Below, piece after piece: positions 1 to 7,709 of a stretch of DNA of 12,892 nt (its first letter is position 1; every line of letters begins with the position of its first letter). The position numbers were made by a program, and so were the translations under genes. The DNA comes from JADFOB01 sp964651325 (GTDB taxonomy: Bacteria; Planctomycetota; Phycisphaerae; UBA1845). Location: the NCBI GenBank assembly GCA_964651325.1, contig CAZYXP010000102.1, positions 1 through 12,892 of the forward strand. The letters are read 5' to 3'. Under the pieces are notes generated by a model. It was not told the DNA's origin. It searched no databases and was given only the letters and a program-made list of their open reading frames with translations.

Positions 1-1
1 C

Positions 2-49
2 TCCGTAGCGCGGGTGGCCGAGGCGTGCAAGATTCGAGGGTGGGTGTAG
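2..49 (+). CDS. possible 3' end of an upstream gene (partial)
   Basis: Reading frame 2 is open from the window edge to a TAG at 47-49 and reads SVARVAEACKIRGWV. Twelve of its 15 sense codons end in G or C, as expected for coding DNA in this genome, while frame 1 over the same bases is much less GC-biased at third positions and frame 3 stops at once. That is the only evidence. Fifteen codons are too few to assign a family, and chance is a real alternative. Confidence 0.25.
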   Translation, partial: SVARVAEACKIRGWV

Positions 50-145
50 GCGCGGCCAACATGTGCCGTGGCATGCATCCTTCAGTTAGGGCGCGGCCCG
101 AATGATTCATGAGCCCTCAACTGACCCTTGTATTTTAGACATTAT

Positions 146-179
146 CGTGTCCCCCACTCCGAAGGGCGTGGGGGACACG
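146..179. repeat. 12-bp perfect inverted repeat (intergenic hairpin)
   Basis: CGTGTCCCCCAC at 146-157 and its exact reverse complement at 168-179 flank a 10-nt loop. The stem is very GC-rich and there is no T-run on either side, so it is not a standard intrinsic terminator. It lies 32 bp before the preferred GTG start of the zinc-ribbon gene. It could be a REP-like repeat, a transcription-end or attenuation hairpin, or an mRNA-stabilising element. The pairing is seen directly; the function is unknown. Confidence 0.75.
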
Positions 180-211
180 GCTACCGAGAACCCATCGGCG
201 GGAATACGACG

Positions 212-718
212 GTGGAGGCCGACCGGATTGAAACGCGGGCGATTCCGTGTCCTGCGTGCGGGTACGATTTGCGCGGGCAGAGCGATCCCCGTTGCCCTGA
301 GTGCGGGGCCTCGTTTCCCGATTTCGAGTTGATGCTCGCGGCCTCAGCGCACGCGGCGCGCGTGTCTATCCGCGTTCGTCTGTTGCGGGCGCGTGTGGCG
401 GTTCTGCTTGGGCTGGGGTTTCTCATCTCCCCTGTTTTTTCCGGGTTGGGGTATCTGGTCGATAAGGCACTCCATACGCGCCACGACGAAGCGGCGACCG
501 GGCTGGGTCTTGCGGCCGCCATCGTCTTCTTTGGTCTGGGGGGCGGAAAGGCGACGTTGGTCTTCATGCAAGTCTTGTGGTGCCTGGTCAAGCCGAACGT
601 ACCACGGGACCAAAAACGGGAGCTGATGTACTCGATCCCGCTCTTGTTGATTTTTCAAGTCCCGCTTCTCATTGCGGCCCTAATGGTCGTCGCATTGATC
701 CAAATCTGTTCCATATAG
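212..718 (+). CDS. zinc-ribbon domain membrane protein
   Basis: This 168-aa protein has an N-terminal zinc ribbon followed by three hydrophobic segments. The ribbon is built from two CxxC knuckles, C13/C16 in CPACGYDLRG and C28/C31 in CPECG, and should hold one structural zinc in the cytoplasm. Likely membrane segments are at about residues 62-83, 97-126 and 140-166. The CPxCGYDLRG type of ribbon ahead of membrane helices is common in Planctomycetota proteins of unknown role, so no reaction or partner can be named. The GTG at 212 is preferred as start because a TTG start at 128 (196 aa) would put the GC-rich inverted repeat 146-179 inside the coding region and adds only a low-complexity Gly/Arg-rich leader. 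Neither start has a strong Shine-Dalgarno site. The gene stands alone, 218 bp before the RHS gene. Confidence 0.72.
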   Translation: MEADRIETRAIPCPACGYDLRGQSDPRCPECGASFPDFELMLAASAHAARVSIRVRLLRARVAVLLGLGFLISPVFSGLGYLVDKALHTRHDEAATGLGLAAAIVFFGLGGGKATLVFMQVLWCLVKPNVPRDQKRELMYSIPLLLIFQVPLLIAALMVVALIQICSI

Positions 719-857
719 CAAGCAGGCGTACGAGCACGGCAGTGGACGCGGGCTCCTGGGTCGATACAATCCCAGCTTATCGGACCAGAGTCTTGGCGTG
801 ACGCCCGTTTGGGGGTCGCAATCGCAGTTATTCACGGTGGATCGTGGTGTACCTTGG

Positions 858-893
858 CGTGGGCACGTTCTTGTCTGCGCGCGTGGGCACGTT
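858..893. repeat. short direct repeat upstream of the RHS gene
   Basis: CGTGGGCACGTT occurs at 858-869 and again at 882-893, a 24-bp period, ending 43 bp before the RHS lipoprotein start. Two identical 12-mers spaced near two helical turns could be a regulator-binding pair, but no known operator is recognised. The remainder of the 719-936 spacer shows no gene. Confidence 0.45.
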
Positions 894-923
894 GGCGTTT
901 TAACGCATTTCGACACCTATCTT

Positions 924-930
924 GAGAGGA
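924..930 (+). promoter_or_regulatory. Shine-Dalgarno site fixing the RHS gene start
   Basis: GAGAGGA lies 6 nt before the ATG at 937. It favours that ATG over the in-frame TTG at 922, which overlaps the Shine-Dalgarno site itself. The ATG also places MKR directly before the hydrophobic signal-peptide core. Confidence 0.75.
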
Positions 931-936
931 ATCCGA

Positions 937-3900
937 ATGAAGCGGGCATGGCTTAAAGGCGGAGCGGTTGTTTGGTTGGTTGCGGTTCTTGCGGTTTTCT
1001 TTCCTATGCTGTCCGGGTGCCCACGCATGGACACTGACGGTGGCATGGACACCGGAGGAAGCACGGACCCCGGTGATGGCACCGATCCCGGGGAACCGGG
1101 CGATGGAGACGTGACGACTCCCCCCGGTAGCACGGCCATCGGTTCGATCGGCGATCTGGAGGTTGCTGTTGGGTCGAAGCTAAGCCTCGTATTGGCGGCA
1201 ACCGAATTGACATCGAGCTCCCTTCTCTTCTCGGCCTCCCCGCTGCCCCTGCCTGACAACACCGTGCTCGACACGGCGTCGGGCTCGTTTACCTTCACGC
1301 CGGACGTGTCGCAGGTGGGATCGTTTACGCTCACATTCAGCGCGATGGGCAACAGGGCGACGGAGAGTGCCGCGATTGGAGATGACGCGACCGTCTCGGA
1401 GACCGTGCGCATAACGGTCCCGGCTTTGGCCGGCGACGGCGTCACGACGCTAACCGGAAAAGTGCTAGATTCGACGACGACATCGCCCTTGGCACGCGTG
1501 AAACTAACCATCGGCGACATCACCACGACGACCGACGAGAGTGGTGGTTTTGTGCTTGCCGGCGTGGGCGGAGAGATTCAGTCCCTGATGATCGACGGCG
1601 CCGACGTCAGCGGCGGGGCGTATCCCACACTAAAGGAAAACGTCACGCTGATTGAGGGGGCCACCAACGTGATGCCCCGGGCCATCTTTCTTCCCGCGCT
1701 TGATTTGGCCAACGCCGACCCGGTTGATCCGGCTCAAACGTCCATCGTCGACAGCGCCGATGTCATGATCGATGGAACGATGTTCAAGCCGATCGTGCTG
1801 ACGATTCCACCGGGGACGGCCATGAATGCCGAAACGGGCACGCCGTTCGACGATGCGGCTTCGATCACGATCGTTCGGGAAGACCGCGGCCCGCTGCCGC
1901 TGCCCGACGGCATTGACGCAAGCCTCTACATCACCGTCCAACCCTTCAACATGGTCTTTGACCCCCCCGCGCCGATCTCGTTTCCCAACGTGGATGGGTT
2001 CAACCCAGGGGCCACCGTGGACATTTTTGGCTTGAATCGAGAGACGGGCGAGTTCGAAAAGGTTGGAACGGGTACGGTTAGCGCGGATGGTACCACAGTG
2101 GATTCCGATGGCGGCGTGGTCACGTCGGGTTCGTGGCACGCTACCGTGCCGCCTAGGGTCATCATCGACGAAGATGGCCGACGCATTCTTGTCATCGACC
2201 GACCTTGGCAAAAGAAGAAGCACGGATCCTCAGCCGTCGGCATTCGCGACGGATCGCTGAGCGTGGATTACGAACTGCCCGGTATTCGCAGCCTCAACGA
2301 AACCGCGAACCTGAGCTTGATCTACAACAGCGCCACGGCCGATCCACGTCCTGTCATCAATTTTGATGTAAACAATGGCCTGCGCGGCCCGATTCCCACC
2401 AGCATTTCCGCTACGCTTTGCGTCGCCGGACTGGATCAGGGCGAAGTGTTCACGGACGGTTCCGGCATGCCATTCAACTCGATCGAACCGTTTCGCCAGG
2501 CATTTCAAATCGACGGCAGCCAGTTGCCGACCGGCCTGTACAGCTACGAGATGAGGGTCATCTGCAATTTTCCCCAATCGCGCCGTCAAGCGCCGCCGAT
2601 CAACGGACAGGTCGTCACCGTCAACGAGCAAGCAAGCCCCTTCGGTGCCGGCTGGACGCTCAGCGGCCTCTCTCGTCTTTTTCCGCAAGCTGACCAAAGC
2701 CTGCTTCTGGTCGAAGGCGACGGTTCCGCTACGCTCTTTGTCCCGGAGCCGACGGGTGACAACGGCCTCAACTTGGCTCTTTTCGATACGCCGAACGCCT
2801 TTGAGGCCGTGACCAATGGCTTCGAAGGATTGGTCGCAGAACCGTTCACGGTAACGACGGCCGACGAGACATCCACGGTTACGACGACCGTCGTTTCGGT
2901 GGTCAATTTCCCGGATGGCGACTTCGACCGGAACGCGTTCTTTAACGTGGGGCCGGATGGCGTGCCGGATGCCAACAGCCAGGAAATCGCGCCCGCCGGC
3001 GACGACATTAGCATTCAGCCACCGGGGGACAACGAGTCGTTCGGGGCGTCGTTTTCTGGTTTTCTGTTCTTGCCCGAAGGGGGCGACGTCACCTTTACGG
3101 TCGGCGTGGATGATTCGTTTGATCTCATCGTGAACGGAACGTCGGTGGTGCAGTTCCTTAGCGGTACCGATTTTCAAGAATTTGTGAGCGAGCCGATCAA
3201 CCTGCCCGCCGGCGTGGTGCCGCTGATGTTGAATTATTCGGAAAGCACCGGTGAAGCCAACATCGTGCTGTCCGCCGCGGGCGGCGGTTTGCCCGGCGGC
3301 GTGATCCCGCAGCGATTCCTGTTCACAACCATGCCCGATCTCACCGTGACGCCGACCACGTTCGTGCCGGCCGCGGGCATCGACTCGGCCATTTTGAGCA
3401 ACGCTGACAGAACGTTCGCCTTGTCCCTGCCGAGCGGATCGAGCGCAGATTTTGATGCGACCGGGCTGCTGACGGCCCAGACGGACAGTTTGGGCAATTC
3501 GATTCGCTACTCCTACGATGGCTCCGATCGCGTCTCGACGATCGTCTACCCGACCAATCAGACGTTCACGCTCGCCTATGACGGCGGCGGCTTAAGCTCG
3601 ATCACCGACCCCGGCGGACGGGTCACCGCGTTCGTCGTGTTAAATGACCATCTTAATGCGATCACCAACCCCGAAGGGAAAACGGTTAGCTACGAGTACG
3701 ACGCGAGCCACCGTCTGACCAAGCTGACGACGGCGCGGGGTTCAACCTACGTCTACGCGTACGATGGCAACGGCATGGTGCATGACATCACGCTTCCCAA
3801 TGGCGAGGTGCGTCGCTTTGCCCCAAGCCAATCCTTCGCGCTTCCCAGCGAGGATGCAGCCGGATCGCAGGCCGCGCCCCTTGCTCTGGTCAATACAAGC

Positions 3901-6591
3901 GACATCAAGGACACGGCGACGGACGGCATGGGCGCGGCGACGACCTATGAGACCGACCGGTTGGGCTCGGTACTCAAAGAGACTGATTCCGAGGGCCGTG
4001 TCACCGACATTACGCGTGGCACGTCAGGCCGGATTTCAAGACTGGTCAAACGCAACGGATCCGCCGTCAACCTGACGCATGACGCTCGCGGGAACGTGCT
4101 GTCCATCAACGAGGAAGCAGACGGAGGCACGTTGAATCTCGGCTACGATGGCAACGGCGATCTGGTCAACATTTCGACGCCCATGGGTCGAACCTATCAA
4201 TTGGGCTATGACCAAGACCAGAACCTGGTTTCGTTTACCGATGCGATGGGGACCATCTCCAAGCAGTACGACGCCATGGGGCAACCTGTTACGGTGACCG
4301 ACGCGCTGGGCGAATCCATTCAGTTCGGCTATGACGCCAACGGGAATCTCACTTCGTTCACCGACGAATCGGGGCACGTTACGAGTTTCACACTCGATGA
4401 CGTCGGCAACGTGACGGAACTATCCGACGAGGGCGGGCAGACAGCCACCTACACCTATGATTCGATGAACCGCCCGTTGACCATGACCAATGAGAATCAG
4501 GAAGCCACCGCGTTCGCGTATGACGAGCAGGGCAATCTTATGGCCCTGACCGATGCGCGAGGCGGCGTCACCCGTTTCAGCTACGACATGCAGGGGCTCG
4601 AGACGAGCATGACGGATCCATTGGGCGGCGTCACTCAATACGCGTATGACAGGCTCCAAAACCGAACCTCGCTGACCCGGCCCGACGGAAAGGTCGTCAC
4701 CTATACTTATGATTCGTTGAGTCGAAGAACGGGGATGAGTTTGCCGGATGGGAATCAGGTTGTATACGAATTCAACGCGTTCAGCGGCCTTTCGCGCGCC
4801 GCGGACAGCGACAGTGAGTTGCGGTTGACCCACAACGATCTGGGGGCGCTGATCGCGATGGCCTATGGTGACCCGCTCAACACGGCCGTCGTCGATCCGC
4901 CTGCCACGCTCGCGTTCGCCTATGATCTTGACTCGAACATGACTTCCCGAACGGCGCCGGATGGCAAGGTCACCAGCATCGCGTATGACGATCGATCCGT
5001 CGTGTCGGGGCTCAGCAACTCGGGCATCTCCCACGCGATTACGTATGATGCGATCCTTCGCTTGACCGGTATTGCCACCACGGTCGCCGGCGGCGCGAGC
5101 AGCGACATGGCCCGCACGTATACGCCTACGCACCAACTGATGTCGCTCGTAAATCGGGTTGAAGGGGCGACAATCTCACAGTTCGATATCACGATCGATG
5201 CCGTCGGCAATCGAACGCGGATTACGGATGACTCAGGCAGCGAGCATGCGTACGTCTACGACGCCGCGGGCCGGTTGCTTAGCGCCACGCATCCGAACCA
5301 GCCCGCGGAATCGTACACCTACGATGCGGTCGGCAATCGGCTTACCTCGCATTTCGACGCCGGTCCGGCGCAGTACGACGCGGCCAATCGCATTGTGAGC
5401 AACAGCGCCTTTGTGTTCACGCACGATCCCAATGGGAATCTGTCCAGCAAGACCGACAACGCCAGTGGCGCGAAGACCAACTACAAGTATGACGCGTTGA
5501 ATCAACTGATCGAAGTGGAAACGCTGGACGGTGGCGGCGCGCGAACCGCGCTGATCACTTATACCTACAACCCGATCGGCAAGCGCACCAGCAAGAACAT
5601 CGACGGTACGGTGACCAAATACGTTTGGAATCCGCGGGGCGAAATGGTCGCGGAATACGACGGAAACGATGCGCTCTTGGCGACCTATTTCTACGGGGCT
5701 GAGCGCCAGATGCTGCTCTCGATGGAGCGCGGCGGACAGCAATACGTCTACCACCGGGATTGCCTCGGCGGCATCATCCAAATCACAGACTCCGTCGGAG
5801 CCGTCATCAGCATGTACAGCTACGACAGCTATGGGCGCCCGCTATCGACCGTGGAGGGCGTCAGCAATCCGTTCCGTTTCGCTGGGGCTCAGTACGATCC
5901 AGAGACCGGATTGTATTACATGAACGCGCGTTTCTACGATCCCCAGCTCGGACGATTCCTCCAGCCCGACCCGTACGCCTTCATCGGCTCCGGCCCCAAC
6001 CTGTACGCCTACGTGAAGAACAATCCGGTCAACTTCACGGACCCCACCGGCCTGCTCGGTGTTGGCGCGATCGCGGGCGTCGGCATCAACTTGGCTGGTC
6101 AAGGCATTGATTCCGCCACCGACAAGAAGGGAGACTTTAAGTTCAGTTGGGGCTCCCTTGTTTTTGATGGCGTGCTGGGCGCCGTCACTTGCGGACTCGG
6201 AAGCGGATTCCAGGCCGGCAAGCTGGCCACCAAGGCCCCGAGACTGGCAAGCGCATTCAGTCGGGCCGCCAACTCCGGCGTGGGGAAATTCATCCAGCAC
6301 CCAGCAGGCAACGCCGCTATCGCTTCGTTTGGAAAGGACGCGCTCGTCAACGGGAAGATCGATGGCAACACGATCCGCGATTTTGCGTTGGGCGCCGGAT
6401 TCAATCGCCTGGGAGGCCGTGTGGCCAAAGATTTTGGCCGCGATGAACTCCTGCGAGACGCCCTGGTTAACGGAGGTATGCTCGCAACCGAGCTACTCAA
6501 GCAAGGCGCCAAGGACAGCCGAGGCCGAAAGCTTCTGGATCCACGCACCGGCGGTCTGTATGACTTTGAGGTCCGCTACAAAAACAAATAG
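937..6591 (+). CDS. RHS/YD-repeat secreted lipoprotein with unidentified C-terminal tip
   Basis: An 1884-aa surface or exported RHS-family protein. Residues 1-28 form a lipoprotein signal peptide: basic MKR, a hydrophobic core, then the lipobox LSGC with C28 as the lipidation site. A Gly/Asp/Thr-rich linker runs to about 62. An Ig-like segment follows (about 67-160), then a carboxypeptidase-regulatory-like fold (about 169-230, TGKVLDSTTTSPLARVKLTI), an IPPGTA-containing module, a SPFGAGWTLSGL segment typical of RHS proteins, and a PA14-like module (about 655-780, with FSGFLFLPEGGDVTF). About 30 YD repeats (for example ATYTYDSMNRPLTM) fill about 844-1640 and should build the hollow beta-shell known for RHS and TcC proteins. 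The RHS core runs from F1646 (FRFAGAQYDPETGLYYMNARFYD) to NPVNFTDPTGL, with D1702-L1706 the usual self-cleavage point. The last 178 residues vary between RHS proteins and are often toxins. Here they are Gly-rich and then helical, with no catalytic motif I can recognise. No PAAR, VgrG or immunity gene lies beside it. Confidence 0.93.
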   Translation: MKRAWLKGGAVVWLVAVLAVFFPMLSGCPRMDTDGGMDTGGSTDPGDGTDPGEPGDGDVTTPPGSTAIGSIGDLEVAVGSKLSLVLAATELTSSSLLFSASPLPLPDNTVLDTASGSFTFTPDVSQVGSFTLTFSAMGNRATESAAIGDDATVSETVRITVPALAGDGVTTLTGKVLDSTTTSPLARVKLTIGDITTTTDESGGFVLAGVGGEIQSLMIDGADVSGGAYPTLKENVTLIEGATNVMPRAIFLPALDLANADPVDPAQTSIVDSADVMIDGTMFKPIVLTIPPGTAMNAETGTPFDDAASITIVREDRGPLPLPDGIDASLYITVQPFNMVFDPPAPISFPNVDGFNPGATVDIFGLNRETGEFEKVGTGTVSADGTTVDSDGGVVTSGSWHATVPPRVIIDEDGRRILVIDRPWQKKKHGSSAVGIRDGSLSVDYELPGIRSLNETANLSLIYNSATADPRPVINFDVNNGLRGPIPTSISATLCVAGLDQGEVFTDGSGMPFNSIEPFRQAFQIDGSQLPTGLYSYEMRVICNFPQSRRQAPPINGQVVTVNEQASPFGAGWTLSGLSRLFPQADQSLLLVEGDGSATLFVPEPTGDNGLNLALFDTPNAFEAVTNGFEGLVAEPFTVTTADETSTVTTTVVSVVNFPDGDFDRNAFFNVGPDGVPDANSQEIAPAGDDISIQPPGDNESFGASFSGFLFLPEGGDVTFTVGVDDSFDLIVNGTSVVQFLSGTDFQEFVSEPINLPAGVVPLMLNYSESTGEANIVLSAAGGGLPGGVIPQRFLFTTMPDLTVTPTTFVPAAGIDSAILSNADRTFALSLPSGSSADFDATGLLTAQTDSLGNSIRYSYDGSDRVSTIVYPTNQTFTLAYDGGGLSSITDPGGRVTAFVVLNDHLNAITNPEGKTVSYEYDASHRLTKLTTARGSTYVYAYDGNGMVHDITLPNGEVRRFAPSQSFALPSEDAAGSQAAPLALVNTSDIKDTATDGMGAATTYETDRLGSVLKETDSEGRVTDITRGTSGRISRLVKRNGSAVNLTHDARGNVLSINEEADGGTLNLGYDGNGDLVNISTPMGRTYQLGYDQDQNLVSFTDAMGTISKQYDAMGQPVTVTDALGESIQFGYDANGNLTSFTDESGHVTSFTLDDVGNVTELSDEGGQTATYTYDSMNRPLTMTNENQEATAFAYDEQGNLMALTDARGGVTRFSYDMQGLETSMTDPLGGVTQYAYDRLQNRTSLTRPDGKVVTYTYDSLSRRTGMSLPDGNQVVYEFNAFSGLSRAADSDSELRLTHNDLGALIAMAYGDPLNTAVVDPPATLAFAYDLDSNMTSRTAPDGKVTSIAYDDRSVVSGLSNSGISHAITYDAILRLTGIATTVAGGASSDMARTYTPTHQLMSLVNRVEGATISQFDITIDAVGNRTRITDDSGSEHAYVYDAAGRLLSATHPNQPAESYTYDAVGNRLTSHFDAGPAQYDAANRIVSNSAFVFTHDPNGNLSSKTDNASGAKTNYKYDALNQLIEVETLDGGGARTALITYTYNPIGKRTSKNIDGTVTKYVWNPRGEMVAEYDGNDALLATYFYGAERQMLLSMERGGQQYVYHRDCLGGIIQITDSVGAVISMYSYDSYGRPLSTVEGVSNPFRFAGAQYDPETGLYYMNARFYDPQLGRFLQPDPYAFIGSGPNLYAYVKNNPVNFTDPTGLLGVGAIAGVGINLAGQGIDSATDKKGDFKFSWGSLVFDGVLGAVTCGLGSGFQAGKLATKAPRLASAFSRAANSGVGKFIQHPAGNAAIASFGKDALVNGKIDGNTIRDFALGAGFNRLGGRVAKDFGRDELLRDALVNGGMLATELLKQGAKDSRGRKLLDPRTGGLYDFEVRYKNK

Positions 6592-6639
6592 CGCGATTTT
6601 CCAAGATTCCTTCGCGTAGCTGTGGAGAAGTCGTAAGCG

Positions 6640-6698
6640 TGAAGTAGTGCTTCAGTCGGCGAAGGCTTTCCCTATACCGGGGATAAGCCTTCGCCGAC
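6640..6698. terminator. tandem hairpins after the RHS gene, possible terminator
   Basis: A small hairpin (TGAAG-tagtg-CTTCA, 6640-6654) directly abuts a perfect 14-bp inverted repeat: GTCGGCGAAGGCTT at 6655-6668 and its complement at 6685-6698. The loop can extend pairing by TCCC/GGGA. It begins 49 bp after the RHS stop, the right place for a transcription end, but no T-run follows, so it would be Rho-dependent, an mRNA-end stabiliser or a dispersed repeat. Confidence 0.6.
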
Positions 6699-7158
6699 GA
6701 TTCGCGGCCCGGTGGCTTGGAGTGCCATCAAAACGGCCGCCACATTTCTGCCACTTCTCTGGCATGGCGTCGTCCGAATGTCCACCAAACAAAACATCGG
6801 GCGAAAACGAGCGCGAAAAAAGGGTGACCATTCGCGATTGTCCAATGGGGCATAAGCGCTGGGCCAAGTCGAGGATTGAATCCGTATAGTTGACGCGATG
6901 CGACTGTTTTTGCACTAAACAGGTAGCCCCATATGGCCATGGACGATTCGAAGTCGTCCAAAACTCACAGGTCTCGCCGTACGACTTGCGCGTTGCCGGT
7001 CTTGTAAGATGTCAACATTATGGCAATGTTTTTAGGTTTCCCTCTTGACAAATTGCTCCGGCGCGTTAAAGGGCAACCAGATTGGGCGAGGTGCTGTTGT
7101 CGGCACTTTGCAAGTTGCCACACCGAGTGTGCAGTTCTATTTGGCAAGGAGGTTCCTT
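6699..7158 (+). promoter_or_regulatory. long non-coding region and probable leader of the actin cluster
   Basis: No convincing gene is present; open frames here are short and resemble no family. It contains a hairpin at 6941-6959 (GGACGA/TCGTCC around a TTCGAAG loop) and another at 7102-7119 (GGCA-CTT/AAG-TGCC with one bulged T and a TGC loop). A candidate sigma-70-like promoter is TTGCCG at 6993-6998, 17 bp, CATTAT at 7016-7021. A perfect TTGACA at 7045-7050 has no good -10 at proper spacing. The length suggests an untranslated leader or an unlisted small RNA, which the sequence alone cannot settle. Confidence 0.35.
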
Positions 7159-7446
7159 ATGGCTACGACGACCACAAACAAGGGAAGGGACAGCGAGTTT
7201 ACCAATGCCGGTTTCGGCATGCAGATTCCGTTTGAGTCGGTAGACCACCCTGGTTGCTATGTATGCAACTGGAGCGGCCATCTGTTGCGCGTGCCCGAGG
7301 ACGGCATCAAACCGGGGCGATCTCCGCTTTTGAGCATCAAGGGTCCGGAGACGCTTTTCGTGACCAAGATCTGTACGGATCCGTATATCCCGGTGTCCAA
7401 GGCTAGGATGCTCGCTGCGGACTGTGATGTCGCGGTAAACTTCTGA
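7159..7446 (+). CDS. small conserved-motif protein A (paralogue of the 93-aa protein)
   Basis: A 95-aa soluble protein of no family I can name. The ATG at 7159 is chosen because AAGGAGG (7146-7152) sits 6 nt before it; the frame stays open upstream to a TTG at 7045, but that stretch does not look coding. The first 24 residues are polar and probably flexible. Residues 25-95 align without gaps to the 93-aa product encoded at 7710-7991, with 28 of 71 identical by hand count. The strongest block is DPYxPxSxARMLAA. Predicted character is mostly beta, with the block forming a turn and helix. It has four cysteines, C33 and C36 as CxxC plus C72 and C89, none conserved in the paralogue, so it might bind metal or be redox-active. 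There is no signal peptide or membrane segment. It is the first gene of the actin cluster. Confidence 0.82.
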   Translation: MATTTTNKGRDSEFTNAGFGMQIPFESVDHPGCYVCNWSGHLLRVPEDGIKPGRSPLLSIKGPETLFVTKICTDPYIPVSKARMLAADCDVAVNF

Positions 7447-7483
7447 AACGTCGGCAGACTCCTTTTGCTCGGACGCTGCTAAT

Positions 7484-7548
7484 CTGACGGGTCAAGCGGG
7501 GTTGTGCGGTCGGGCTGTACCCATCGCTTGAGCCATATAGCCCGTCAG
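7484..7548 (+). ncRNA. long imperfect intergenic RNA hairpin
   Basis: Three nested stems stack here: CTGACGGG 7484-7491 with CCCGTCAG 7541-7548; TCAAGCG 7492-7498 with CGCTTGA 7525-7531; and GGGT 7499-7502 with ACCC 7519-7522. The 3' side has a 9-nt bulge (7532-7540) and a 2-nt bulge (7523-7524), and the apical loop is about 16 nt. That gives 19 base pairs in the spacer between the two paralogous genes. No U-tract follows, so it may be a processing site, an attenuator or a structured regulatory RNA rather than a classical terminator. The rest of the 263-bp spacer shows no gene. Confidence 0.55.
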
Positions 7549-7709
7549 TTGAGTTGTGTCGGGGTGTTGGGCTTCATGGCGAACTCACGGTGGCGCCGTG
7601 TTCTGTAGTCGCACAGCGCATCGACGCCGCCGTGGGTGCATTCTTCCTCTATTCGCTCACGGTTTGGGGCCAGTGGGCTAGGGCAAGGTGGGGGCTAGGT
7701 GGTGGTTTT

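Noticed and set aside
1..50. GGTGGCCGAGG resembling a tRNA-Ser/Leu D-arm
   Set aside because: No matching T-arm consensus or acceptor pairing; frame 2 coding bias explains the stretch better.
49..98. GGCGCGGCC repeated at 49-57 and 90-98
   Set aside because: Short, GC-only 9-mer expected by chance in GC-rich DNA.
128..211. Longer TTG-started version of the zinc-ribbon protein
   Set aside because: It has no Shine-Dalgarno, would translate through a perfect 12-bp hairpin, and adds a leader with no family-like content; GTG at 212 is preferred, with moderate confidence.
742..770. TACAAT as a -10 box for the RHS gene
   Set aside because: The would-be -35 (GTGGAC) is poor and the site is 167 bp from the start; too weak to list as a promoter.
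6869..6890. T-arm-like GGATTGAATCC suggesting a tRNA
   Set aside because: No acceptor, D or anticodon stems can be drawn around it.
6652..6961. Possible minus-strand small genes in the gap after the RHS gene
   Set aside because: Frames overlap each other, cross the hairpin region, have irregular composition and no good Shine-Dalgarno; no family resemblance.
7095..7120. TCGGCAC...TTGCC as a sigma-54 promoter
   Set aside because: The GG-to-GC distance is 13 nt rather than the required 10.
7554..7709. Longer start for the 93-aa paralogue
   Set aside because: The extra 52 residues have no match in the paralogue, begin just after the intergenic hairpin, and the GTG at 7710 has its own AGGTGG site and gives matching lengths.
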